Source: Mycolicibacterium sp. BiH015
Lineage (GTDB): Bacteria; Actinomycetota; Actinomycetes; Mycobacteriales; Mycobacteriaceae
NCBI RefSeq assembly: GCF_027706845.1
Contig: NZ_JAQGCZ010000006.1
Span: 1-64,000 of the forward strand
Length of the DNA stretch: 64,000 nucleotides
Direction: 5' to 3'
Below, piece by piece: positions 28,655-37,870 of this stretch. Made by a program: the position numbers and the translations under genes. The first letter of the stretch is position 1; each line of letters begins with the position of its first letter. The notes beneath the pieces were generated by a model. That model was not told the origin of the DNA, searched no databases, and worked only from the letters and a program-made list of their open reading frames with translations.

Positions 28655-29527
28655 TCAGATCGGGAGAGACTCCTGGCTGGCCGCCCATGACGCCAGCACA
28701 GCGAGGCTGTCCGCTGCCGGCGACCCGGCGGGTGCGGTGTAGACGTTCAAGTGCATCTCCGGTTCGCCGGCCAGCTGCATCGACTCGTAGTCCAGGTCAA
28801 GTCGACCGACGACGGGATGGTGCAGGCGTTTGCATCCGGTCCGGAGCACTCTCACGTCGTGCGACGCCCACCGCTGCCGGAAGGGCTCGCTGCACGTGGA
28901 TAGTTCGCCGATCAGCGCGATCAATTCTTCGTCGTGCGGGGTGCGGCCGGCCTCCATGCGTAGCTTCGCGGCGATATCGCGCACGATCCTGTCGTAGTCG
29001 ACGAAGAATGCTTGCGCTGCCTCGGGTTCGAGATACACGAGCCGCGCAATGTTCACCGGGCGTCTCGTCCCAGCCAATATCGGTGAATACAGCGCACGGG
29101 CGAGGTGGTTCATGGCGAGCACGTCGAAGCGGCAGTTGCGGATCCACGCGGGTGCGTCGCCAATCGCGTCAAGGACCTGGCGGAGCTCTGGGCGCACCGT
29201 CATCTCGCTCTTCGCGCGGCGCGGTGCCCTGGGCTTCCCGCTCTGGCGCGCAAGATGCAGCAGGTGCAGGCGCTCGGCCTCGTCGAGCTGCAACGCGGCA
29301 GCAACTGCGTCGAGTACCTCCGGCGATGCTCCCGCCAGAGTCCCGCGTTCGATCCGCACGTAATAGTCGACCGAGATCCCCGCCAGCAGCGCAACCTCCT
29401 CCCGCCGCAGACCCTTGACCCGGCGGTTTCCGCCATAGGCGGGCAGCCCCGCGCGCTGGGGTGTGATGCGGGCGCGCCGCGACCTGAGGAATTCCCGAAT
29501 CTCGGCGCGCACCTCCGTCGTGGTCAT
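28655..29527 (-). CDS. XRE-type regulator with MmyB-like ligand-binding domain
   Basis: Protein of 290 residues. An N-terminal helix-turn-helix (GLRREEVALLAGISVDYYVRIERG, given in part) is followed by the MmyB-like domain (about residues 105-280), a PAS-like ligand-binding fold marked by AWIRNCRFDVLAMN and RHPVVGRLDL-type segments (here KRLHHPVVGRLDLDYE). Such regulators usually control a neighbouring short-chain dehydrogenase or oxidoreductase. The SDR gene at 29,610 lies 82 bases upstream in the same direction and is the likely target or operon partner. It converges on the Ddn-like gene with one base between stops. Confidence 0.93.
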   Translation of the reverse strand: MTTTEVRAEIREFLRSRRARITPQRAGLPAYGGNRRVKGLRREEVALLAGISVDYYVRIERGTLAGASPEVLDAVAAALQLDEAERLHLLHLARQSGKPRAPRRAKSEMTVRPELRQVLDAIGDAPAWIRNCRFDVLAMNHLARALYSPILAGTRRPVNIARLVYLEPEAAQAFFVDYDRIVRDIAAKLRMEAGRTPHDEELIALIGELSTCSEPFRQRWASHDVRVLRTGCKRLHHPVVGRLDLDYESMQLAGEPEMHLNVYTAPAGSPAADSLAVLASWAASQESLPI

Positions 29528-29609
29528 CTCTTCACCGTAGAGCCGTCCCCCTCACGACGGGAGGTACTGCGGGTGCCCCGATAACTGCCATGGCAGGTGC
29601 GCCGGACGT

Positions 29610-30410
29610 TCAGACGCCCGACGCGGTCGTGGCGATCCCACCGTCGACCGGGACGATGGCCCCGTTCACGAATGCCCCGGCCCTGCTGGCGAGGAACACG
29701 GCCACACCGGCCATGTCGTCGTCGCGGCCGAGTCGACGCAGGGGCGTCGCCGCCCGGATGACGTCGCCCATCGCGTCGAGAGTGCCCTCCATCATCTGCG
29801 ACGGAAAGACCCCCGGGGCAACGGCATTCACCGTCACGTGCTGTGGCCCGAGTTCCCGCGCCAGCACTCTGGTGAGCTGGTGCAGTGCCGCTTTGCTACT
29901 GGCGTACGAGTAGTTGGGTGATTGCGCGACGTGAATGGCGGCGATACTGCCGATATTGATGATTCGCGCCGGATCGTCGGCGGTGCCTGCGCGCACAAGT
30001 GCGGGGAGCAGCGCTTGCACCAGCCAGAACGGCGCCTTGAGGTTGAGGTCGAGGACCGTGTCCCAGGCCTCGTCGGGGAAGGTCGCCAGCGGCTCACGCC
30101 ACATCGCTCCCGCGTTGTTGACCAGGATGTCGAGGTGGTCGTCGGTGGTGATGGTCTCGGCGAGACGCCGACATTCGTCGTGGCGAGAGAGATCGGCCGG
30201 GATTGCCCGTACGTCGCCGAATTCGGACAGCAGCTCTTGAGTCTGCGCGCATGCCTCCGCCCTGCGGGAGCTGATGATCACGCGGGCGCCGGCGTGAAGA
30301 AGACCGCGGGCGATCATGATCCCGATTCCGCTGGTGCCACCGGTGACGAGCGCGGTCTTGCCCGAAAGGCCGAAAAGATTTGTGTGAGAGGTGGCTTGAG
30401 CATCAACCAT
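29610..30410 (-). CDS. Short-chain dehydrogenase/reductase
   Basis: Classical SDR of 266 residues: ALVTGGTSGIG as the NAD(P) loop, NNAG motif (ILVNNAGAMW), catalytic Ser region INIGSIAAIH, and YSYASSKAAL as the Y-x-x-x-K pair. The C-terminus ends in a VDGGIATTASG segment typical of FabG-like enzymes. An Arg after the first strand (IISSRRAE) suggests NADP preference. A GGGAG ribosome site precedes the ATG. Grouped with an MmyB-type regulator, it may handle a carbonyl or alcohol substrate that acts as inducer. Confidence 0.92.
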   Translation of the reverse strand: MVDAQATSHTNLFGLSGKTALVTGGTSGIGIMIARGLLHAGARVIISSRRAEACAQTQELLSEFGDVRAIPADLSRHDECRRLAETITTDDHLDILVNNAGAMWREPLATFPDEAWDTVLDLNLKAPFWLVQALLPALVRAGTADDPARIINIGSIAAIHVAQSPNYSYASSKAALHQLTRVLARELGPQHVTVNAVAPGVFPSQMMEGTLDAMGDVIRAATPLRRLGRDDDMAGVAVFLASRAGAFVNGAIVPVDGGIATTASGV

Positions 30411-30993
30411 GAACAGCTCCCATCAGTGAAGAAACGGTCGGTGGCGAACGATCACCCAGACGTTAAGCCGCCGCTGAAGTCACAAGACAGATGTCGGTGG
30501 TACAGGTACTCCCGGTGCCACCCACGTCGCGGCACCGAGACCTCCGACGAACGCTCACTCTTCACGCTGCTGTTTCCGTGCGTAACACGCCGGTAGCACG
30601 CGAGCGATAGCTTGCCTCTCGACAGACCTCCGCCTCGGAGGTCGAATGGCCGGCAGGAGCAGCAGGAAGCATGGTCGTACGAGGCAGCTCGTTCGCGATG
30701 GTGATGTCCGGCATCACCTTCACGGTCGAAGAGTGCCTGCGTGCCATTTACTCGCAGCGAGTGCCGATGGCGTTGCTGTCGATCACCAGAGAGCGCGAGC
30801 ACCACTAACCGCGCCACCCGTGTGCCCGGAGTCAGGCACAGTCCCCCGTGGACCACGCATTCTCGAGTCGATCCACCACCACACCGGATCACTCATCACC
30901 TTTGTCGCACCGAACAGCGTCGGGGCTGATCCCACGCCGGTCCCGCGACCCTCGATCTCGCAGCATCGTCTGCACAGCTGGAAGCGAAATACC
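30411..30993. other. Divergent promoter region between SDR and NCS1 operons
   Basis: About 580 bp. Long open frames exist on both strands but lack motifs. A 45-codon frame at 30,671-30,808 has a purine-rich AGGAAGC before its ATG but no recognisable family. The region must carry the promoters of both divergent operons. No clear operator palindrome is seen. Confidence 0.4.
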
Positions 30994-32457
30994 ATGTCCA
31001 TCAGTTCATTACCCGAAACCCCGACCGTCACCGCCCCCACAGCCACATCGACACGCCTCTACAACGAGGACCTCGCGCCCGTCACCAACCGCAACTGGGG
31101 TGTCTACAACTTCTTCGCCATGTGGATGCAGGACATCCACAGCATCACCGTCTACACGTTCGCGGCATCCCTGTTCTTCATGGGTCTCAACGGCGGACAG
31201 GTCTTCATCGCACTCACCGTCAGCGTGCTGATCATCTGGGGGCTGATGAATCTGAGCGGGATCGCCGGACAGCGCACCGGCGTTCCCTTCCCGGTGCTGG
31301 CGCGCTCCAGCTTCGGAATTTGGGGAGCCAACATCCCCGCACTGATCCGCGCCGGCATCGCCGTCATCTACTACGGAATTCTGACCTATCTGGGTTCTAC
31401 CGGGCTGCAGATCGCCGCACTGCGGGTGGCCCATGACGCCGTTGAACCTCTCACGCACCCAACGCTTCTCGGCCTGCACGCGCTCGGGTGGATCTGCTTT
31501 GGCGCCATGTGGGTGATCCAGCTGCTGGTCGTCCGCCACGGTATGGACGCGGTCCGCAGGTTCCAGGACTGGGCCGGACCGGCCGTCTGGGTGGTGATGT
31601 TCGCGCTCGCCATCTGGATGATCGTCAAGGCGGGCGGCGACGTGTCGTTCGACCTGAGCCCCGACCAGGCCCACGGTTGGGATCTCACCTACGAGATGTT
31701 CGCCGCCATCGCCCTGAACGTCTCGTTCTTCGCCACTTTCCTGGTCAACTTCGCCGACTTCGGACGCCTCGCACCGAACGAGAAGACCATCAGCCGCGGG
31801 AACTTCTTCGGGCTGCCCGTCAACTTCGTGATGTTCGCGATCGTCGCCGTAACGGTAACCTCGGCGAGCATCGTGGTGTTCGGCGAGGCAATCACTGACC
31901 CCGTCAAACTCATCGAGAAGACCGACAGCACAGCCGTCATCCTGTTCGGAGCGCTAGTCTTCACGATCGCCACCATCGGCATCAACATCGTCGCCGACTT
32001 CATCTCGTGCGCTTACGACTTCGCCAATGTGGCACCGAAGCATGTCAACTTCTTTCGCGGCGGTTTGATCGCCGCCGTGCTGTCAGTGCTGCCCCTACCC
32101 TGGCACCTGTACAACAATCCGGAGTCGATCGCCTACTTCGTCGGCGGGCTCGGAGCCTTCCTCGGGCCGCTGTTCGGAGTGCTCATGTCCGACTACTGGA
32201 TCATCCGCAGAGGACACGTGGACGTCGCGGAACTCTTCCGGGCCGACCCGGGCGGCAAGTACTACTACACACGCGGCTTCAACCCGAAGGCGCTGATCGC
32301 GCTGGTTCCAGCGACCGTTGTCGCTGCTGTCCTCGCGTTGGTTCCGACGTTCGCGGTCTGGGCGCCGTTCTCCTGGGCGATCGGTGCAATCCTGGCCACC
32401 GCGTTCTACCTCCCGATGGCGTGGAGTACGCGTCGGACCGCTGAGGTGACGGCATGA
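30994..32457 (+). CDS. NCS1-family nucleobase/hydantoin:cation symporter
   Basis: Membrane protein of 487 residues with about 12 hydrophobic helices. Family marks include LAPVTNRNWGVYNFFAMWM at the N-terminus, GIAGQRTGVPFPVLARSSFG in helix 3 (given as the hallmark segment), and LLSDYWxI-like (GVLMSDYWIIRRG) late in the protein. Members import purines, pyrimidines, allantoin, thiamine or hydantoins with Na+ or H+. The ATG at 30,994 has a GGAAG ribosome site; a longer upstream frame lacks family sequence. The next gene overlaps the stop (ATGA), so permease, racemase-family enzyme and oxygenase form one operon for uptake and breakdown of a cyclic ureide or nucleobase. Confidence 0.93.
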   Translation: MSISSLPETPTVTAPTATSTRLYNEDLAPVTNRNWGVYNFFAMWMQDIHSITVYTFAASLFFMGLNGGQVFIALTVSVLIIWGLMNLSGIAGQRTGVPFPVLARSSFGIWGANIPALIRAGIAVIYYGILTYLGSTGLQIAALRVAHDAVEPLTHPTLLGLHALGWICFGAMWVIQLLVVRHGMDAVRRFQDWAGPAVWVVMFALAIWMIVKAGGDVSFDLSPDQAHGWDLTYEMFAAIALNVSFFATFLVNFADFGRLAPNEKTISRGNFFGLPVNFVMFAIVAVTVTSASIVVFGEAITDPVKLIEKTDSTAVILFGALVFTIATIGINIVADFISCAYDFANVAPKHVNFFRGGLIAAVLSVLPLPWHLYNNPESIAYFVGGLGAFLGPLFGVLMSDYWIIRRGHVDVAELFRADPGGKYYYTRGFNPKALIALVPATVVAAVLALVPTFAVWAPFSWAIGAILATAFYLPMAWSTRRTAEVTA

Positions 32458-33197
32458 CGCATATCGTCGTGATGAACTGCAACACAAGCGAATCGATGAC
32501 GGCCGAGATCGGACGTCACGCGCGGATGTGCGCCCGGCCCGGCACCGTCATCGACGCGTGGCAGCCGCGCTGGGGCCCGGAATCGGCCGAAGGGTATTAC
32601 GACAGCTTCATCACCGCCGCCGCCGTTCTCGACCGCTTGCACGAACTCCCGTCGAGCGTCGATGCGGTGGTGATGGCGGGATTCGGAGAGCACGGCCGCG
32701 AAGGAGCTCGCGAGCTGCTGTCCATCCCTGTCGTCGACATCACCGAAGCCGCAGCACAATTCGCGATGCTTCTGGCTCCACGCTACGGAGTGGTGACGAC
32801 GCTGGGCCGTGCCTGTGCGCAGATCCATGACAGTCTGACCACGGCCGGGCTGATGTCACGCTGTGCGGCGATCGAAGCGGCCGAGCTGGGCGTCCTGGAT
32901 CTCGAGACCGACCCGGAGGCTGCCGTCGACGCGATGCACTCCGCAGGCCGGCGGGCCATCGACGCCGGCGCCGAAGCCCTGGCACTTGGGTGCGCGGGGA
33001 TGACCGGAATGAGCGACCGGCTCAGCGCCAAGCTCGGCGTCCCTGTCGTCGACGGCGTCGCAGCGGCCGTGTCCATCGCGGAGAGTCTCGTCGCTCTCTC
33101 GTTATGCACCAGCAAGATTCGAACCTACGCCACCCCACGTCCCAAGCATCGGTCCGGGTGGCCGATCTCGAAGGAATCCGGACACACCCATGTCTGA
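32454..33197 (+). CDS. Asp/Glu/hydantoin racemase family protein lacking the first catalytic Cys
   Basis: Protein of 247 residues with the two-lobed racemase pattern. The N-terminal phosphate/substrate loop reads NCNTS in place of NPNTS. The second catalytic cysteine is present in ALALGCAGM (C180). At the first catalytic position, where hydantoin racemases have a (A)CF-G/D motif, this protein reads AGFGEHG with glycine (G76). Racemisation normally needs both cysteines, so it may instead be an isomerase, decarboxylase or non-racemising hydrolase-like member. It overlaps the permease gene by four bases and the oxygenase gene by eight, in one operon. Confidence 0.85.
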   Translation: MTHIVVMNCNTSESMTAEIGRHARMCARPGTVIDAWQPRWGPESAEGYYDSFITAAAVLDRLHELPSSVDAVVMAGFGEHGREGARELLSIPVVDITEAAAQFAMLLAPRYGVVTTLGRACAQIHDSLTTAGLMSRCAAIEAAELGVLDLETDPEAAVDAMHSAGRRAIDAGAEALALGCAGMTGMSDRLSAKLGVPVVDGVAAAVSIAESLVALSLCTSKIRTYATPRPKHRSGWPISKESGHTHV

Positions 33198-34170
33198 CAC
33201 CGTCCCCCTGATCGACCTCGCCCAGGCGCGCGGCAGCGCGCAGGACCGCCGACGACTGGCCCGCCAGATCGACGACGCCAACTGCCACATCGGTTTTCTT
33301 GCCGTGGTCAACCATGGCGTCTCCGCACAGTTGCTCGACGACATGTACGCCGTCACGGCAGAGTTCTTTGACAGCGACGAAAGTGTGAAAGTCGCGGTCC
33401 AAGCCCAACCCGGCACGAGCCGCGGTTACATGCCGCCGAAATCCCGTGCGCTTGCGCGAACGCGGGGGAAGTCGACGCCGGCAGATCTGGTCGAGTTCTT
33501 CTCGATCGGTTTGCCCGACGTGCCTTATGACGACCCGTGGTTTGCCGAGGCCCGCCGGCACGGGCACTTCCACGACAACATCTGGCCGTCCATCCCCGGC
33601 TTCCGGGACATCTGGGAGCGGTATTACGCCGAGATGGCGGCGCTCGCGTTCGACATGATGCGGCTGTTCGCACTCGCTCTCGGGTTGGACGAGCACTGGT
33701 TCGACGACAAAGTCGACAAACCGATCAGCAATCTGTTCGCCAATCACTATCCACCGCTGGAGGAAACGCCCGAGGCCGGCCAGCTGCGCATCGGCGAGCA
33801 CACCGACTACGGCAGCCTCACGTTGCTCTATCAGCGCGACGCCGTGGGCGGACTCGAAGTGCGACTCGACGAGGCGTGGGTTCCCGTCGCACCCATCGCC
33901 GACAGCTTCGTCGTCAACATCGGGGACCTGATGGCCCGGTGGACCAACGACAGGTGGACCTCGACCTTGCATCGCGTGCAGAACCCCACCCTCACCGGGC
34001 CGGCCAGCCGGCGGCTGTCGCTGCCGTTCTTCTGCCAACCCAACTACGACACGGTCATCGAGACGGTCCCGACCTGTGTCAGCGCGCTGACCCCGTCGAA
34101 TTATCCGATCATCACGGCCGGGCAGAATGTCACGGACAAGACCGGCGCGAGTTTCGCTGTGCGGACCTGA
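33190..34170 (+). CDS. 2-oxoglutarate/Fe(II) oxygenase, isopenicillin N synthase-like
   Basis: Protein of 326 residues. The iron ligands are visible as EHTDYG (H204, D206) and TLHRV (H261), and R275 in RRLSLPFF would bind 2-oxoglutarate. The N-terminal DIOX_N-type domain (VPLIDLAQ, GFLAVVNHGV) is present. Such enzymes hydroxylate small molecules; thymine-7-hydroxylase and related nucleobase enzymes belong to the same superfamily. Being coupled to an NCS1 permease and a racemase-family protein, it probably oxidises the imported ureide or base. The exact substrate is not known. It ends the operon. Confidence 0.92.
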   Translation: MSDTVPLIDLAQARGSAQDRRRLARQIDDANCHIGFLAVVNHGVSAQLLDDMYAVTAEFFDSDESVKVAVQAQPGTSRGYMPPKSRALARTRGKSTPADLVEFFSIGLPDVPYDDPWFAEARRHGHFHDNIWPSIPGFRDIWERYYAEMAALAFDMMRLFALALGLDEHWFDDKVDKPISNLFANHYPPLEETPEAGQLRIGEHTDYGSLTLLYQRDAVGGLEVRLDEAWVPVAPIADSFVVNIGDLMARWTNDRWTSTLHRVQNPTLTGPASRRLSLPFFCQPNYDTVIETVPTCVSALTPSNYPIITAGQNVTDKTGASFAVRT

Positions 34171-34464
34171 CGGTCCGGCGACGAAACACGAGTGCCCTCC
34201 GTGATTGCGACGACAGCCTCGACCATGTTGTAGGAGATCGTCGGAACACGGACCGCCGTATGGGCCTGGCGAGTTGGCTTAATCGTTGTGGGCAGTAACT
34301 GTGAGCGCCAGACGGGGCAGGACGTACGGCCGCGCGGGTACTAGACCTAGTCGATCGCACAAGTCAGGTAGTCGACTACGCAATCAGTTGTGCGTACCCG
34401 GACATAGCGTCGCCTCAGCGTTATGGGGAGCCACACGCGTCAGCCAATCGAAAAGGACCGAGCC

Positions 34465-35238
34465 ATGCCTACGTCGCACCACAGAGCCACCCATTCGGAG
34501 GTCGGGAAGGCCCGCGCATCAGCCCGCCGGGCACGCCGGGGCGTGCTGGTCTCGGCGACGCTGGTGTCGTTCGGAAGCCTTGCGGCCGCGCCCTCCGCGA
34601 ATGCCGACCCGCTCGGCGACATCCGTGCGCTGGTCGAGAACGCGCGCAATGGTTCCATCTGCAACCCGATCCAGTACTCCGGCGTGCTGGAGGGCTACGC
34701 CCAGCAGTGGGTCCGGACGGCGCGCGCTCTCGCGACCCTCGACACGCCGACCTTCCCGGCGGATGCGTACGACGGCGATGCGCTCGGCAACATCGCCTCC
34801 GCAGACCCGACGAGGACCGCCAACAACCAGCTCATGTCGATCGCCACCGAGGACATCCACAAGTGTGGTTACTACGAATACGGCGTCGGCATGGTCCGCG
34901 ACGACGTCACAGAGCTCAGCTACGTCGCGATCATAGTTGGCAAACCGAATGTGCCCAAACCGAATCCGGGCCCGCCGGTGAACAACCTGCCTCCCGCACC
35001 GGCGACCGCACCGGCCCCTGCGCCCGTGCCGGCGCCGCCGGCCACGCCCACGGCGACCGTGACGTCCGACGTCGACGTCTACGACATCCCGGGCGGGGTC
35101 GGCACCGTGACCGGCATCCTGCGCGGCGGCGCCGCCGTCGACCTGCAGGAGTGCAGGGCCGACAACTGGTGCCGTGTGACGGGCGCTCTGGTTCCTGGCG
35201 GCGGTGGCTGGGTGTGGGGAGACTTCCTTCGGCGCTGA
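34465..35238 (+). CDS. Secreted CAP-like protein with SH3-like C-terminal domain
   Basis: Protein of 257 residues with a signal peptide (basic start, hydrophobic VLVSATLVSFGSLAAAP, cleavage near ANA-D47/48). The middle domain (about 48-150) looks like a CAP/SCP-related fold: C-x-P-I-Q-Y near the start, LEGYAQQWV helix, and HKCGYYEYGVGMV with a second Cys that may pair with the first. A Pro/Ala linker leads to a C-terminal SH3-like domain (about 185-257: DVDVYDIPGG, DNWCRVTG, GWVWGDFL), often a cell-wall binder. An AAGGA ribosome site supports the ATG at 34,465; the frame is open 42 bases further upstream. Convergent with the DUF2256 gene. Confidence 0.8.
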   Translation: MPTSHHRATHSEVGKARASARRARRGVLVSATLVSFGSLAAAPSANADPLGDIRALVENARNGSICNPIQYSGVLEGYAQQWVRTARALATLDTPTFPADAYDGDALGNIASADPTRTANNQLMSIATEDIHKCGYYEYGVGMVRDDVTELSYVAIIVGKPNVPKPNPGPPVNNLPPAPATAPAPAPVPAPPATPTATVTSDVDVYDIPGGVGTVTGILRGGAAVDLQECRADNWCRVTGALVPGGGGWVWGDFLRR

Positions 35239-35253
35239 CCGCAGCTGCCGTCG

Positions 35254-35391
35254 TCAGCCGGCTGAGCCCCGGCAGCGGCGCGAGCAGTAGATGATCTGGT
35301 CCCATTGACCGCGAGACCGCCACTTCTTCCGGTTGGTGAACGGGCGCCCGCACGCCGCGCACAGTTTCGTCTCCTCGGTTTTGCGGCCCAC
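35254..35391 (-). CDS. DUF2256-type small zinc-binding protein
   Basis: Protein of 45 residues (GTG start with GAGAGGGA four bases upstream). KLCAACGRPFTNRKKW and YCSRRCR give two CxxC-type pairs in the DUF2256 arrangement, likely one zinc site. These small basic proteins are of unknown function. The longer reading in this frame is a shadow of the neighbouring SDR gene. Confidence 0.75.
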   Translation of the reverse strand: MGRKTEETKLCAACGRPFTNRKKWRSRGQWDQIIYCSRRCRGSAG

Positions 35392-35425
35392 GGTTTCCCT
35401 CTCTACGTCGTCGGCGACGTACTCA

Positions 35426-36271
35426 TCATCGTGCGCCTGCGGGCTCGGTGCTTTCTGTGGTGAACGCGGTGCTCCGCACCAGCCGCCCGATGACAGCGTC
35501 GAACGCCCTCGGCAGAAGGCGGTAGGCGGCGATCGCCGGCAAGTTGAGCCATCCGATCTGTCGCTCGGTCGACTTCCGGCGATCCGACACTTGCACAATG
35601 GCTTTGGCGATGGTGACCGCCGTGTCCGCGGTCGGTGGCACGCGCGGGGTCTGACGGAGGAAGTTCTCTGCAGCGTTGTACGCCGGGGTGTCCACAGGGC
35701 CGGGGTAGACGCCGTGCACCCTGACGCCCGGCAGGTTCCTGTTCTCCTGGCGGAGTGCGCGAACGAGGCCGCAGAGCGCGAACTTGCTTGCCACATACGC
35801 CGATTGATAGGGCACTGCGACGGCGCCGAGCAGTGATCCGACCAGGACCAGGTGACCGGCGCCTCGCTGCTGATAGTGCTTCAACGCGCCTCGCGCGACA
35901 TTGGCGGACCCGAGAAGGTTGGTGCGGACGATGGCTTCGAAGACGTCGGCCGGAACGTCTTCGAACCGGCCGAAAGCGGTGATGGCCGCGGACTGCACGG
36001 TGACGTCGACGCGCCCGAACGTCGTGACCGCGACATCGAACAGCTTCTCCACGTCGTCGCATTCGGCGATGTCGGTGGATTGGATCAGCACGTCGGCGGC
36101 GCCGACGTCGAAACATTCCTCGGCGACCTCACGCAGCATCTCTTCAGACCGCGAAGCCAGGACGAGGTGGTCGTGTCGTCGGGCGTATCGCAGCGCCACT
36201 TCTCGGCCGATGCCACTCGAGGCACCCGTGACCACCACCACCTGGCCGCTGCCTGCGTTCTCCGTCGTCAT
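35426..36271 (-). CDS. Short-chain dehydrogenase/reductase
   Basis: SDR of 281 residues: VVVVTGASSGIGREVALR loop, catalytic VGSLLG serine and YQSAYVASKFAL (Y-x-x-x-K), and PGPVDTPAY after strand 6. The C-terminal extension with helices (about 225-281) suggests membrane association or a bulky substrate, as in mycobacterial lipid-acting SDRs. Its ATG overlaps the stop of the upstream epimerase gene (ATGA), so the two are coupled. The pair could act in sequence on one lipid or sugar-lipid substrate; this is inferred. Confidence 0.92.
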   Translation of the reverse strand: MTTENAGSGQVVVVTGASSGIGREVALRYARRHDHLVLASRSEEMLREVAEECFDVGAADVLIQSTDIAECDDVEKLFDVAVTTFGRVDVTVQSAAITAFGRFEDVPADVFEAIVRTNLLGSANVARGALKHYQQRGAGHLVLVGSLLGAVAVPYQSAYVASKFALCGLVRALRQENRNLPGVRVHGVYPGPVDTPAYNAAENFLRQTPRVPPTADTAVTIAKAIVQVSDRRKSTERQIGWLNLPAIAAYRLLPRAFDAVIGRLVRSTAFTTESTEPAGAR

Positions 36272-37638
36272 CCGTGGGCCTCTCTTTTGATGTGGCGGCG
36301 CTCCGCGATACCGAGGGCGCCGAGAACGATGGCGGCCACGGCCGCAGGGCGACCGCCGCGAAGGCTGGTCAGCACAGCTGCGGCGACGGCAACCGGTGCG
36401 GCCAGCGCCACAGGGTCGCGGCGCTGCTGTTGAACCCGCGCCAGGGCTGCGGGCGTGCCGGACACCAGGTTGGTCGCGATGAACGCGCCGTGCAGCGGCC
36501 GGGGACGGCCGGGATTGGCAGCGCGCGCAACGGCAGTCACGCACCACAGCAGCAGGCTCGCGTCGTGTAATCGCTGCACCGACGAGGGAGCCGCGGCCTC
36601 CTGTCCGTTGAGCCCCATCGCGGCACTGCCGCCAATGGCCCCGTCTGCCAGGCCGTCGATCAGTTCTCGCGCGGCATCTGTGGATGGCCGCGCCGGGCTC
36701 CATCCCAGTTCCTGGCGGGCTTTGGCGGTGTCCATCAGGGGAGACCGCGTCGCCACGTCGTACCAGCCGGGCGTCACGGCCACGACCCCGAGGCGGTGCA
36801 GCGCGACGACGGCACGCCTCATCAGTGACGGGTCGACGTCGATGGGGCGGGCTCCGACCAGAGCGGCCAGTTGCTTGCGGTCCAGCACATCGGAGGCGAT
36901 GTTGAACGAGCCCCGCGCACGAGACTGCATCAGTCGTATCACCGCATCCCCGACGTCGTCGGCATGAACGAATTGCAGCGACAGATCGTTCGGCAGCGGC
37001 AGGACGGGCAGCGCGCGACGCTGCAGCAGTCTGAGGGCGGCTCTCGGAATGAAGGGCCCCAGATACAGCGATCGGATCTCCGACGCCGCGTCCCGCTGCA
37101 CCACCACCGTCGGCCGGAATCGGCTCACCACTGTGCCCGGGTTGCGTGCCTCGAAGTCGTCGAGCAGCGACTCCACCAGGACCTTGTGGCGGCTGTAAGT
37201 GGACGCCCCCTGTCCCGCCGTCGGCGACTCTTCGGAGACCAGCCTTCCCGGGCCGGGGGAGTAGATGCCGAGGCTCGACGCGTAGACGAGGTGCCCAACG
37301 CCGGCCTCGGTCATCGCGTCCAGGACTGCCTGTGTGCCAAGCACATTGGCCCGGTAGAGGTATTCTTCGTCGTCGACCGGCAGGATGGCCAGTGCCAGGT
37401 GGATGACGACGTCACTGCCGCGCATCGCCGGCACCAGTTGAGCCGCGGCATCCGGCGCTGAGAGGTCGACCGCGTACCAGTGCACGCCGTGGTAGAACCC
37501 GCTGTTGTCGGGCGGCGGCCGCCGGCACACGCCGATCACCTCGGCGTCGGGTTCGAGCCGGGCGAGAGTTCTGAGCACCCCGGCTCCGACGTTGCCCGAC
37601 GCGCCGGTGACGACGATCCGGCGTACCCGCTCAGCCAC
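36268..37638 (-). CDS. Extended SDR (NAD-dependent epimerase/dehydratase-like) with C-terminal hydrophobic extension
   Basis: Protein of 456 residues. The N-terminal 320 residues form an extended SDR: RIVVTGASGNVGAGV loop, VYASSLGIY, and TYSRHKVLVE with the Y-x-x-x-K pair. The last 130 residues add a helical region with two hydrophobic stretches (AVARAANPGR..., VALAAPVAVAAAVLTSL and AVAAIVLGALGIA) that may anchor it to the membrane. It starts at a GTG with no ribosome site of its own, but a short frame with a strong ribosome site ends just over this start. The following SDR gene is coupled by an ATGA overlap. Confidence 0.9.
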   Translation of the reverse strand: MAERVRRIVVTGASGNVGAGVLRTLARLEPDAEVIGVCRRPPPDNSGFYHGVHWYAVDLSAPDAAAQLVPAMRGSDVVIHLALAILPVDDEEYLYRANVLGTQAVLDAMTEAGVGHLVYASSLGIYSPGPGRLVSEESPTAGQGASTYSRHKVLVESLLDDFEARNPGTVVSRFRPTVVVQRDAASEIRSLYLGPFIPRAALRLLQRRALPVLPLPNDLSLQFVHADDVGDAVIRLMQSRARGSFNIASDVLDRKQLAALVGARPIDVDPSLMRRAVVALHRLGVVAVTPGWYDVATRSPLMDTAKARQELGWSPARPSTDAARELIDGLADGAIGGSAAMGLNGQEAAAPSSVQRLHDASLLLWCVTAVARAANPGRPRPLHGAFIATNLVSGTPAALARVQQQRRDPVALAAPVAVAAAVLTSLRGGRPAAVAAIVLGALGIAERRHIKREAHG

Positions 37639-37687
37639 GGGGGCGCCGGGGGCGGGTCGGGTTGTTGCCGGCGGTGCGCGGTGTCAT
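37631..37687 (-). CDS. Possible 18-residue leader peptide before the epimerase gene
   Basis: An ATG with a GGAGGA ribosome site at ideal distance opens a frame reading MTPRTAGNNPTRPRRPRG whose TGA falls five bases inside the epimerase gene (start GTG at 37,638). The epimerase GTG has no ribosome site, so ribosomes finishing the leader could reinitiate there. The Arg/Pro-rich sequence could also stall ribosomes. An alternative is a frameshift that separates the true epimerase start from its body. Confidence 0.4.
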   Translation of the reverse strand: MTPRTAGNNPTRPRRPRG

Positions 37688-37870
37688 GGCTCCTCCGAAT
37701 CGGGCCGCTTACATGATGATTGCTCGAGACGAATACACGGCCGACGACACCTGAAACCCGGTTGACGGCGGCAAAATTCTGACGGTTGACACGCTCGACG
37801 TCATGATTACGTCAGTTTGCCCGCGGAGGTGGCGGGTAGGGGCCGGAGGATCAGCGGAATTTGTCGGTGG

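Noticed and set aside
30671..30808. 45-codon open frame before the NCS1 gene with AGGAAGC ahead of its ATG
   Set aside because: No family pattern, and it lies in the long divergent control region with several overlapping open frames. It was kept only as a mention in the intergenic entry.
37022..37461. Plus-strand frames inside the epimerase gene
   Set aside because: Arg/Pro-rich shadow translations; the minus-strand gene has SDR motifs throughout.
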